Assembly (NCBI GenBank): GCA_023091735.1 | Contig: JALKBU010001105.1 | Coordinates: forward strand, 1 to 16,610 | DNA from: Trichomonas tenax | Taxonomy: Eukaryota > Parabasalia > Trichomonadida > Trichomonadidae | DNA: 16,610 nt | Direction: 5' to 3' | Part shown: one piece after another, positions 8,798 through 16,169 of the stretch | How the letters are laid out: each line of letters begins with the position of its first letter | Position numbering within the stretch: position 1 is the first letter of the stretch | The notes under the pieces: generated by a model | Databases searched by the model: none | Seen by the model: the letters and a program-made list of their open reading frames with translations, nothing else | What the model was told of the DNA's origin: nothing | Made by a program: the position numbers and the translations under genes

Positions 8798-9038
8798 TTA
8801 TTAGATAGCACCATTGGATTTTAGGAATTGAACGAATTCAAGAAACTCCATTTAATGGCAATTGATAATGGAGATTTATCCAATATTGATGATAAAATGT
8901 GAATGATTGATATATTAACACAGTGATGATAAAATGTAAATGATTGGTTAATTTCACGTTGACGTCAGCTCCATGTTCAACTAGATATTGAACAATTTCA
9001 AGATACTTCATTCCAATTGCAAATGATAATGGAGATTC
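8798..9038 (-). pseudogene. ankyrin-repeat gene remnant, two repeat units
   Basis: At 9038-8952 the minus strand encodes a complete 29-residue ankyrin unit beginning ESPLSFAIGMKYLEIVQYLV and ending EHGADVNVK. At 8885-8798 a second unit reads DKSPLSIAIKW. After a one-base frame change it continues EFLEFVQFLKSNGAI followed by two stops, a typical end for this repeat. The sequence linking the two units is a repeated AT-rich 25-mer rather than coding sequence, and stops occur upstream. Trichomonad ankyrin proteins usually have many such units, so this is a heavily eroded copy. A functional product is unlikely. Confidence 0.75.
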
Positions 9039-9072
9039 ATATCACAATGATGATAAAATGTGAATGATTGAT
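8887..9072. repeat. interspersed 23-25-base repeats within the ankyrin relic
   Basis: TGATGATAAAATGTGAATGA plus TTGAT occurs identically at 8887-8911 and 9048-9072, with a one-mismatch copy at 8924-8946. The flanking GATAATGGAGATT also occurs twice (8864 and 9025). The pattern is that of a duplicated ankyrin unit plus a spreading short repeat. Confidence 0.75.
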
Positions 9073-9536
9073 CCAATATCATAATGATGATTAAACTAGT
9101 TTGATTTAATTGATTTATTGATGAGCAACTCTAATTTCCAATATGAAATAAAAAAGCTTGCAAATTTCCATAATAAAATACATCATCCACCCATCTGATT
9201 GATCCTTTTTCTTCGAAGAGCCAATTAAAAATGGGTCCAGTGCATGCGTTTTTTGAATAACGATAATAAAATTGATATGTAAATTGTCAAAAAGAAGAAT
9301 GTAAAGTGTCAACATCTGAATATTCTTTCTTGAATTTTAATGAAGATGTATTTGGAAAAGTGAAACTGTGTCTATGTGCTATTCATTGGAGTCAAATTCA
9401 TTCAAAAAACGCCATAACAAGCGTTAATCAGTGTCTACAGATCAAATCTTGGCTATATATGGATGGAGGAGTTTAAGAGATAAATCCCCAGATTATCATT
9501 TAAAATCAAACAGACTTCTCAAAAAAAATTCAAAAA
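9073..9536. other. intergenic region upstream of the nuclease gene
   Basis: I recognise no gene. Open frames at 9115-9315 (-) and from a GTG at 9431 (+) look like chance or run into the nuclease in another frame. The nuclease leader ends CTCAAAAAAAATTCAAAAA directly before the ATG; no TCAYTW initiator is present. Confidence 0.45.
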
Positions 9537-10517
9537 ATGTTTTTGTTTTTTTCGGCATTCGCTGCTTCGTGGTGGGGAGAACCCCATTATTTCATTGCCA
9601 GACTTGCGGAAACGATGCTTACTTCAAAACAGAAGATGTATATTGATCGTGTTCTCGCATCCTGGGAAAGTGAAAAAGCAGAATTCCATGATACAGGAAA
9701 CTGGCACGATGACCTGAAGCCAATTGGAATGCCGCTGATGGTTCCGTGGCATTTTAGAAATGAACCCGTCGTTGATCCAGGATATGATCTCAAATCTTAC
9801 AAAGTTTCATATAATGTGACAGATGTTAACAAAGATTGCTTATCAGCGATCAATGATAAGACCACTACAAGCTTTTGGATCCTTGGATTCTGCTTCCGTT
9901 CATTGGCCCACTTTGTTGCTGACGCGCATTGTCCTGTTCATGCATCCTGCTACTTCAGCGCTGAGTTCCCACAGGGTGATGCCGGTGCCACTAAGGAAAA
10001 GAACGTTTGTCCGATTGATGAAGTTTGCAGCAAGCTTCATTTCGTCTGGGATAGTGGTTGTTTGAATTTCCAGACATACCCAATTCCAGAGGATAAAATT
10101 CAGGAAGCAGAACACAACATTACAAAAGTGTGGCCTAATTATCCACCAGAAAAGCATTACCCGTATACATACAAATCTTTAGACCCAGTTGTTTGGCAGA
10201 ACGAAGCATACGAGGTTGCAAAAGATTACACATTCGGTCTTTTCTATCCAAAGCGTGTTATTGATGGCGATTACTTCAATAAAACACAGCCTCCAGCTGC
10301 CAAGCTCATCTCACTCGCCGCTTACAGGCTTGGTCTTGTTCTCCAGAATTTCTTCAAGAACAGAGATTTCGATCTTCCTGGAGAAAGAGGACGTATTTGG
10401 GAAGTTATCGCTTGGGTTATTGATGGCATCCTTGCTGTTGTCGCTATTGTATACTCTGTTTTAATATTCAGGGCAGTCAAGAGAACAGCTGTGTTCTCTC
10501 CTCTTCGTACTGCTTGA
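9537..10517 (+). CDS. S1/P1-type nuclease with C-terminal membrane anchor
   Basis: This is a zinc-dependent single-strand nuclease (class I / S1-P1 family) that cuts DNA and RNA at the cell surface or in lysosome-like vesicles, likely for nucleotide scavenging. All nine P1-type zinc ligands can be matched: Trp12 (expected new N-terminus after an 11-residue signal peptide), His17, Asp58 (NWHDD), His72 (PWHF), His125 and Asp129 and His135 (HFVADAHCPVH), His168 and Asp172 (HFVWD). The Trp-to-His spacing of five fits P1 if cleavage is before Trp12. Residues about 289-311 form a transmembrane helix followed by a basic 15-residue tail, so the enzyme should be tethered. Secreted fungal and plant members lack this anchor. 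Extra Cys residues (101, 119, 132, 138, 158, 164, 175) suggest disulfides. The stop is TGA. The call is secure; location is inferred. Confidence 0.93.
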   Translation: MFLFFSAFAASWWGEPHYFIARLAETMLTSKQKMYIDRVLASWESEKAEFHDTGNWHDDLKPIGMPLMVPWHFRNEPVVDPGYDLKSYKVSYNVTDVNKDCLSAINDKTTTSFWILGFCFRSLAHFVADAHCPVHASCYFSAEFPQGDAGATKEKNVCPIDEVCSKLHFVWDSGCLNFQTYPIPEDKIQEAEHNITKVWPNYPPEKHYPYTYKSLDPVVWQNEAYEVAKDYTFGLFYPKRVIDGDYFNKTQPPAAKLISLAAYRLGLVLQNFFKNRDFDLPGERGRIWEVIAWVIDGILAVVAIVYSVLIFRAVKRTAVFSPLRTA

Positions 10518-10730
10518 TTGCCTATATTCTTTCTTAAAGTATAAAAAGCTATTTGTACATTCGCAGTAGTCAATTGATAATGAAATCAAAATTAAGATTT
10601 TAATCGATAACTGTAGTAAATTTTCCATAAATCGGAGAGCCCTCGCAGTGGGTAGTTGATATTTGTGTAGATTTCGGTCGAAAATTTTGTAATCTTAAAA
10701 TTTTTCAGAAGGAAATTATCATTTTTATAA

Positions 10731-10740
10731 ATCATTTTTT
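10731..10740 (+). promoter_or_regulatory. candidate trichomonad initiator (Inr)
   Basis: AATCATTTTTTT contains TCATTT, a full match to the initiator consensus TCAYTW described in Trichomonas vaginalis. It lies about a dozen bases before the ATG at 10747, the usual distance. A second TCATTT lies a little upstream. Confidence 0.45.
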
Positions 10741-10746
10741 TGCCAC

Positions 10747-11726
10747 ATGGACAGATCTTCACGTGACGCGAGATTGAACTTTCGTGAGATAGAGAGGCAC
10801 AGAGTGTCGAGGCGACTCGGAAAGTTTGACTATAAAACATACCCAACTTATCAGATATTAAAGGAATTATATGTGCCAAAACGGAATAAGACGGAATTAT
10901 TGAGTCTAGCAGCATGCCTTTGTCTTCGAATTCCGAAATTGAAGCTTGATATGGAAGCTAAGAGGTGAAAATGCATGTTAATTAAATGGTTTGACGATAA
11001 TATCGATTTAATAAGACCATTCCTCAAATTTTATATGTTCACGGATGATAAACTGCAGAAATTTGAAGATGACCCTGCAGATAACTCATCAGAATGATCA
11101 TTAACCAAATTTTATAATTTTTATTATATGTTTTGAATTTCATCCAAAACCAACCCCGCTCACCCTTGCGAATTACGTATGTGTTGTATTAAACTTGTTA
11201 TTTCGATCGAAATTATTTCAAAAAATCGCCGATTATTTATCTGCTCATTTCGAAATTAATTAAACTTTATTTTGTTTCAACGATACATTTCATTTAATTA
11301 AATGTTCTCAAAGTCAAACATATGAAGCGACCTCAATCGCAAAATTAAGCCTTCTTCCAACAGGCAATGAGGCTGCGCTCGTCCAAGTCAATGGGAAATG
11401 GAGAAATTGTCCTACCATTTTAATTAGTAAGATAGATCAACTGAAACAGAACGAAACAAATATACTAATGAGGGTCTGTAGCACTGCTGATGAAATTAGA
11501 ACCTCGAGCGACAACGAAAATGGGCAAAATAATTATTCAAAGCTTCCAATTTATTCATACACCAAAGGAATATATCCCTTCATCACATCCGATTGAAATA
11601 ATACCAAATTCGTTGCAAATTATTTTCGATAATGTTTTCGAAATTTTTAATCTTGCAACCCCAAGAAAAAACCACTTAATGTTTATACTACGCACGCCCT
11701 CTGCATTACGAATTTCTTACGAATAA
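10747..11726 (+). pseudogene. decayed trichomonad gene, coding signal across three frames
   Basis: Frame one runs from the ATG at 10747 to 11097, interrupted by a TGA at 10966. Around it the reading is LLSLAACLCLRIPKLKLDME, AKR, stop, KCMLIKWFDDNIDLIRPFL. The run on both sides looks like one conserved helix-rich unit, and the stop probably replaces an Arg codon (CGA to TGA). A second frame is open from 11105 to 11593 except for one TAA at 11261. It contains KLSLLPTGNEAALVQVNGKW and then CPTILISKIDQL. A third frame, 11490-11726, continues with EIIPNSLQIIFDNVFEIFNL and ATPRKNHLMFIL. I read this as one gene of about 320 codons with at least two nonsense changes and two frameshifts, or two neighbouring relics. 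The basic N-terminal part could bind nucleic acid, as in the initiator-binding families of trichomonads, but I cannot name the family. Confidence 0.6.
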
Positions 11727-11848
11727 TACTAGATGTTTGTTAATATCAAATTTGCCCAATATTAACCACCATTTTTAAAAATACATAAATACTGTTACAG
11801 TGAAAGAAGTATTTAGATAAAAAATAAACAAGGTTGATGAAGATAAAA

Positions 11849-12697
11849 TTACATCTGATAAGATGTAACAGTAGCAGCTTTTGTAATATATATAATGCCT
11901 AACGAGATCAAGAAGTTAGGAACGATGAGTCCAAACATTTCTGTGCACAGTTGAAAACGAACTACGACATTATATTTTTCATGGAGAAGATCTTTGTATT
12001 CTATACCTGACGTGTTGACGTAAGCCAGGAACATGGTGTTCATAAATGTATATAACAAGAGGAGGAAAGCTACAGATGATGTACCGATAACCATATTTCT
12101 GAAGAAATTCTTTGGTAAGCCGGATATCTGAAGGTCGTATATCTGTGAAAGCATATCAACGGAGTTGAATAAAAATGTTATAAATGAAATTAGATATGTA
12201 AATATAATGAAAACCTGTGATAATGGATAGAAGTACCAGTTCCTTTTCATGGCAAAGAACATGATGATTTCAATCAAGAACAAAACTCCGAAAACTCCAC
12301 AGACAATTAAAATAGTTCTTAACCTGTTTGTCGATGAATTCATTGGATTTAATGTCTGTGATACTTTTAGGATGAAGATTGTAAGTAGAATCATCGGGAG
12401 GAAATTTACGTAAGGCTTGAGAATATACGCCATCAAATCTTCGATAGCAGACTCTGATGCCAATTTTCCGAAGAAAGTAGCAATACTGCATATAGTAGAA
12501 AGTATTTGCAATAGCCAAAAAACGATTTGAGTCCAGTTTGACTTGATAGATGTCTTTATTGCCGAATAAATGCACGTTCCGAATTTATAAAGATAGAAGC
12601 AGAGGACGGCAATCATCGGCAAATCGATGATCCAATGGAAAGGATCAGTGTAGCAGTAAACAAGGCCGCCTTTCGTTAAACATTTTTCACTTGGCAT
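11849..12697 (-). CDS. seven-transmembrane protein, unidentified
   Basis: The 282-residue protein has seven hydrophobic segments at about 22-44, 55-77, 93-113, 127-150, 156-178, 205-227 and 248-272. A short N-terminus with three Cys (6, 15 and 41 flank the first helix) and small loops complete it. The layout fits a serpentine receptor or a TOM1/THH1-like 7TM protein. No DRY, NPxxY or other diagnostic GPCR motif is visible, so receptor function is inference. No signal peptide is needed in this topology. The start is the first ATG, 20-odd bases after an ACACACATTAAATAAA leader; the stop is TAA. The gene stands alone between a decayed gene and an intergenic region, with no clue to partners. Confidence 0.8.
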   Translation of the reverse strand: MPSEKCLTKGGLVYCYTDPFHWIIDLPMIAVLCFYLYKFGTCIYSAIKTSIKSNWTQIVFWLLQILSTICSIATFFGKLASESAIEDLMAYILKPYVNFLPMILLTIFILKVSQTLNPMNSSTNRLRTILIVCGVFGVLFLIEIIMFFAMKRNWYFYPLSQVFIIFTYLISFITFLFNSVDMLSQIYDLQISGLPKNFFRNMVIGTSSVAFLLLLYTFMNTMFLAYVNTSGIEYKDLLHEKYNVVVRFQLCTEMFGLIVPNFLISLGIIYITKAATVTSYQM

Positions 12698-12917
12698 TTT
12701 ATTTAATGTGTGTCACATTTTATTTAAATATTTCTTCCAATATAAAAGTGCTGTTTTTGAGCATGGATTCAGTATCCAGAACTATATTGTTATCAAATTA
12801 TCGACTTAATTTTCAAAATAATTTACATTTTCGGCCTTTTTTCAGAATTTTCAGAGAAAAATAATATTATAATGAAAAATTAAGCAAATTGTACTTCATA
12901 ATTCTCCTATTCTTGTT
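12698..12917. other. upstream region of the 7TM gene
   Basis: AT-rich, no gene seen. TTTTGAGCAT at about 12755-12764 recurs in the leader of the coiled-coil gene at 14798, but one shared 10-mer in AT-rich DNA is weak evidence. Confidence 0.4.
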
Positions 12918-13073
12918 TTAGTCTTTCCGCAATGTTGGCCAGGAGGCATTCCATTCATCTAAAAAGCTAATGTAACATTTTCCAAACTTATCTATAACTC
13001 TTATACCATCACATGCTTTTCGGCCATGACCGTACAAAAAGTGTTTATTATTCAGCATACATTTTATATACAT
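12918..13073 (-). CDS. short ORF or C-terminal gene relic, 51 codons
   Basis: The frame begins MYIKCMLNNKHFLYGHGRKA and ends FLDEWNASWPTLRKD before a TAA. It contains four Gly, three Cys and two Trp, unusual for chance translation of AT-rich spacer. It reads like the compact C-terminal unit of a longer protein. A stop (TAG) lies three codons upstream of the ATG, so either this is a very short gene or the rest has been lost. A vaguely similar sequence (RPRQKEACGKSSMDRK on the same strand near 13340-13400) suggests a second, more eroded copy. The family is not recognised. Confidence 0.4.
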   Translation of the reverse strand: MYIKCMLNNKHFLYGHGRKACDGIRVIDKFGKCYISFLDEWNASWPTLRKD

Positions 13074-13551
13074 TAAAATCTAAAAATCCATACTTGCCTA
13101 AAATAATCAAAAAATAAACCTGTGTTTTTTCTCAAATTCTCTGATTAAATATAATACTCACCATATTATGATGTTGCAGGTTAAGTTTTGGGACAAAATT
13201 TAACAATTTGAACAGACCTCGAAAATTTAGAATTGCTTCAAACCTTGATATATCGATAGCATACTATTTAAGCATTTCACGTTTTACGTTTCATCGAAAA
13301 ATCAAATTAACTTATTCATGGCCTAAAAGCAAGTGATGGTATTATAAATTAGTTTTCTATCCATTGAAGACTTACCACATGCTTCTTTCTGCCGAGGCCG
13401 AATATACCCTCCTAACAACTAATGGTAAATCATCAAATCGAAAAATTTCTTTTTATTCAAATGCTGTTTGCCTTCATTCAGTTTTCTACATATGATTAGA
13501 TTACAAAGCGATGTATTTTTCCAGTGGCTCATGAAGCATTTGTATTAATAT
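13074..13551. other. intergenic region with weak coding traces
   Basis: No intact gene is seen. On the minus strand near 13320-13430 short frames of protein-like composition overlap (for example RFDDLPLVVRRVYSASAERS). They may be remnants related to the ORF at 12918-13073. The traces are too short to claim. Confidence 0.35.
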
Positions 13552-13575
13552 ATTTAATATTTTAAAATATTAAAT
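13552..13575. repeat. perfect 24-base AT palindrome
   Basis: ATTTAATATTTT is followed directly by its own reverse complement with no spacer. It lies about 130 bases beyond the stop of the coiled-coil gene on the minus strand. Perfect palindromes of this length are uncommon even at this AT content. Confidence 0.85.
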
Positions 13576-13582
13576 CGTTAAT

Positions 13583-13606
13583 TTCCAAAATAATGTAATT
13601 TTGGAA
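13583..13606. repeat. stem-loop: 9-base arms, 6-base loop
   Basis: TTCCAAAAT and ATTTTGGAA flank AATGTA. It is only eight bases from the 24-base palindrome and on the 3' side of the minus-strand coiled-coil gene, so it could form at the end of that transcript. A role in 3' end formation is conjecture. Confidence 0.8.
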
Positions 13607-13706
13607 GCAGCCAGGATCAGTTTTCCAATGCTGAAAGGCAGAGCATGAATGTAATTTTATATCAAAGATAGTTTACGTAAAAAAACAAAACAAAAGGGAG
13701 CAATGA

Positions 13707-14597
13707 TTAGTCATCGTATAGTTCAGTGTCTGGGTTGAATCTAGTGAGAGAATCTTTGTAAGTGTCATTAATTTGAGCGATAGTTTGTATTCTGAGTGGC
13801 GCTGATTTGATTCCTTTGTTGATTTCCTTCATCATTTCGATTTGTGTAGATGTTATTTCTTTATTACACATTATCTTTAGTTTGTTGATTTCAGACTCTT
13901 TTTCTGATCTGAGTTTATTTATTCCATTTCGAAGTTCTGTGGCTAATGTTGTTAATTCGTTTTTCTGTGCTTTAAGTACTTCTTTACGTACGAAAATGTA
14001 ATCTTTTTTGTTTGTATTCTTGATAAAATCGTGATAATTCGTATGTTGTAATGAAGCTTGATCAAACAGAACTTGAGCTCTCTCGTACTGCTTTAATTGG
14101 GCGGCTCTGTCTGCTCTGTCAATCAAATTAAATACTTCTTGTGGAATCTTTGCCGTTTGCTTTGAGTGACGCAAAATGTACTCCTTTTCGTATTCCACAA
14201 GAATCTGTATATGCTGAATTTGTAATTGATGGAATTTATCGCTAGTTTCGACTCGTAAATCATGCAATAATTGACCATATTTGTTGGAAATCTCATCGCT
14301 CTTTTCCTCGTATGATTTTATGATATTGTCAACACGTTCTTTAAATATTTTCACAAAATTATTTATTGATTCGTCATTAGTTTGTGACATTTTCTTTTTA
14401 ATCTTTCCATCAATGATTTCAGCCTTTTTGTATTCATATTTCTCGATTAGCTCGTCTTTTAGTCTTTTGAGCTCATCGATGGTCATTTCGTTCAAATCGA
14501 CGATGAAATCAGTCGAAACTTCGGTCTGACTGCCACCAGTTTTATTTGGTGAAGAAGTGATATTTTGTGATTGACTTTGCAGCTTGGACTTGCTCAT
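13707..14597 (-). CDS. coiled-coil protein A, paralogue of the divergent neighbour
   Basis: The 296-residue protein is without signal peptide or membrane segments. A Ser/Thr/Gln-rich disordered head (1-30) leads into a short helical hairpin (DELKRLKDELIEKYEYKKAE, 41-60) resembling the 'xxxYxxAxxI' motif. A long coiled coil follows at about 75-145. A second hairpin around PQEVFNLIDRADRAAQLKQY (152-171) carries ERA, and another coiled coil occupies about 200-265. The order (hairpin, coil, Pro-started hairpin with Tyr/Phe-x-x-Ala, coil) is the same as in the gene at 14798. Such proteins are likely structural, for example cytoskeletal or basal-body associated, but location is not shown by the sequence. 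The start is the ATG at 14597 with TAATCAAAATAA just before it. The stop is TAA. Confidence 0.8.
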   Translation of the reverse strand: MSKSKLQSQSQNITSSPNKTGGSQTEVSTDFIVDLNEMTIDELKRLKDELIEKYEYKKAEIIDGKIKKKMSQTNDESINNFVKIFKERVDNIIKSYEEKSDEISNKYGQLLHDLRVETSDKFHQLQIQHIQILVEYEKEYILRHSKQTAKIPQEVFNLIDRADRAAQLKQYERAQVLFDQASLQHTNYHDFIKNTNKKDYIFVRKEVLKAQKNELTTLATELRNGINKLRSEKESEINKLKIMCNKEITSTQIEMMKEINKGIKSAPLRIQTIAQINDTYKDSLTRFNPDTELYDD

Positions 14598-14797
14598 TTA
14601 TTTTGATTAGTAAAAATTTTTGCCTACTTTACAAACATTTATGACATATGACATTACAAATGATTATAACAATCCGTTGAATTTTGAATATTTTACAAAA
14701 AATCTTGACTTAAATTTTGACAACAATTAAGATTTTTGTTTTGTAAAGTATCACTTTTGAGCATTTCTGCTCAAATATAAAAATAATTCGTTAATTC
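14598..14797. promoter_or_regulatory. shared divergent promoter with mirrored 11-base motif
   Basis: Two head-to-head genes share this 200-base spacer. TACTTTACAAA at 14625-14635 and its exact reverse complement TTTGTAAAGTA at 14740-14750 each point the same way relative to their own gene, 27 and 47 bases before the respective ATG. TCACTTTT (14751-14758), a match to the trichomonad initiator, abuts the right-hand copy. The mirrored placement suggests a binding site for one factor serving both genes. Confidence 0.55.
14756..14775 (+). repeat. hairpin in the 5' leader of coiled-coil gene B
   Basis: TTTGAGCA, loop TTTC, then TGCTCAAA: a perfect eight-pair stem 22 bases before the ATG. If transcription starts at the adjacent TCACTT initiator, the hairpin would lie at the very 5' end of the mRNA. 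Confidence 0.75.
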
Positions 14798-16156
14798 ATG
14801 ACTGAAGACCCTGCTTTTCAAGTTGATCAAGATGAAGTCGTCCAAAGCAACAGCGACAACGAGAGATCAAGCAGCCTACAGTCTAATACCTCAAAAGAAG
14901 GAAAAATGACAAAATCTGAACAAAATTCTTCCAAAATCGAAGAAAATTCAGCAATTGAAAGCACTAACAATTCTTCTACCGCACAGATGCCGCGAATCAA
15001 AGAAACAATTGTTAATAAAATCATCAGACCAAATTCTCCCTTATACTCTTCATCTCGAAGGAGTCAGAAATTTGGCTCAGAAAGCGGACGCTCATCGAGC
15101 GCATGCACCGATTACTCTTCGTCATCGCGAAATGAGCCCCAAAAACAGAACGCACAGACTTCTTTGCTTTCAAAGAAGTCATCCGAAGGCAGTCCGTCGA
15201 AAGATGACAGGGTAGTCGCATACAAGCAGCTCGTAAAAAACCATAAAAAGCCTCCAATTCAACTTGCTGCCCCTGTTCAGCAAATGCTTCATCGTTCTTT
15301 CGTTAACGCACTTAAAAATGAGGATTATAACGAAGGTATCAGGATTAGCACAGCTCTGAAAATCAACAGCAAATTAATGGAAGAAGATTACCAAAATCAA
15401 ATTATCCAATCAAGAAATGATACATACAAAGCTCGCCTTGAAGCGGCGCAGAGTCAACTAGACCAGAAGAGAAAGGAGTGGGACCAGCTTATCCAGCAGT
15501 TCCATATAGAACAAGGACAGTTACGCCAAGCATTAAATGTGAAACATCAAGAAGATGAAATCGAGTTCGAAAGACAGTGGAGCGATGCATCTAACTTCAA
15601 AGACTTCAATAAGCCGTCACCAGGATTGATAGGAATACGCCGAATCCAGAAAGAACTCGCTATGACTGGTGAATTCGAAGATGCACTTCAAGTTAAGCAA
15701 ATTGCGGATGAAATAAAGGAAAGAGAAACAGAGAATGCTGAGCAGAGAGCTCTTGTTGCTATGCTGACCGCACATGACCGTCTTCAAGATCAACATAAGA
15801 AAGAAATTTTATGTTTTGAAGAGAGACAACGCAAAACGGAATTATATATCAAAGGTGTACAGTACAACGATATAAATCCACTTGAAATGCTTGTAAAACA
15901 ACTGCAAACACAAATCAATTCTTCGAAACCAACAAATATGGCGCCAATGAAACCAAAGTTCGTATCTACAGCACGCACAAGATCAGCCTTTTGCGAAAGT
16001 TTTACTTTACCACCGAAAGATAAGAAAACGACTCTCGAGATGAACGATTTCAGATTCAACAATGAGCCAGAGAGACTCGAATTGAACGGCTTCGATGTTA
16101 GGAAGCTGATGAAACAACCTAAATCTACAATGAAAGCTTGTATACGAAGGAAATAA
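14798..16156 (+). CDS. coiled-coil protein B, paralogue of the divergent neighbour
   Basis: The protein has 452 residues. The first 150 are Ser/Asn/Gln-rich, basic and disordered, with many possible phosphorylation sites. Residues 167-190 form a hairpin (FVNALKNEDYNEGIRISTAL), followed by a coiled coil at about 195-262 and a Pro-led hairpin at 273-304 (SPGLIGIRRIQKELAMTGEF, then EDALQVKQIAD). A second coil spans 305-350. The tail, 380-452, is basic and Pro/Ser/Thr-containing. The core matches the layout of the gene at 13707 but with longer ends. There is no membrane segment or signal peptide. Likely a cytoskeletal or scaffold protein; this is inference. The ATG at 14798 is the first in frame; the stop is TAA. 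A broken frame begins almost at once downstream. Confidence 0.82.
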   Translation: MTEDPAFQVDQDEVVQSNSDNERSSSLQSNTSKEGKMTKSEQNSSKIEENSAIESTNNSSTAQMPRIKETIVNKIIRPNSPLYSSSRRSQKFGSESGRSSSACTDYSSSSRNEPQKQNAQTSLLSKKSSEGSPSKDDRVVAYKQLVKNHKKPPIQLAAPVQQMLHRSFVNALKNEDYNEGIRISTALKINSKLMEEDYQNQIIQSRNDTYKARLEAAQSQLDQKRKEWDQLIQQFHIEQGQLRQALNVKHQEDEIEFERQWSDASNFKDFNKPSPGLIGIRRIQKELAMTGEFEDALQVKQIADEIKERETENAEQRALVAMLTAHDRLQDQHKKEILCFEERQRKTELYIKGVQYNDINPLEMLVKQLQTQINSSKPTNMAPMKPKFVSTARTRSAFCESFTLPPKDKKTTLEMNDFRFNNEPERLELNGFDVRKLMKQPKSTMKACIRRK

Positions 16157-16169
16157 TCAAATAGCAAGA

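Noticed and set aside
8630..8824. 64-codon plus-strand ORF (MDLKNASSNSLIQDIKIQGG...)
   Set aside because: Composition is plausible, but its end runs antisense through the better-supported ankyrin remnant, and no family or continuing frame is seen.
9115..9315. 66-codon minus-strand ORF
   Set aside because: Composition is that of spacer, with no motif or neighbour to support it.
9431..9646. 71-codon ORF from a GTG overlapping the nuclease start
   Set aside because: Its second half is the nuclease gene read in the wrong frame.
10592..10915. 107-codon minus-strand ORF
   Set aside because: It is antisense to the conserved-looking helical unit of the decayed gene starting at 10747.
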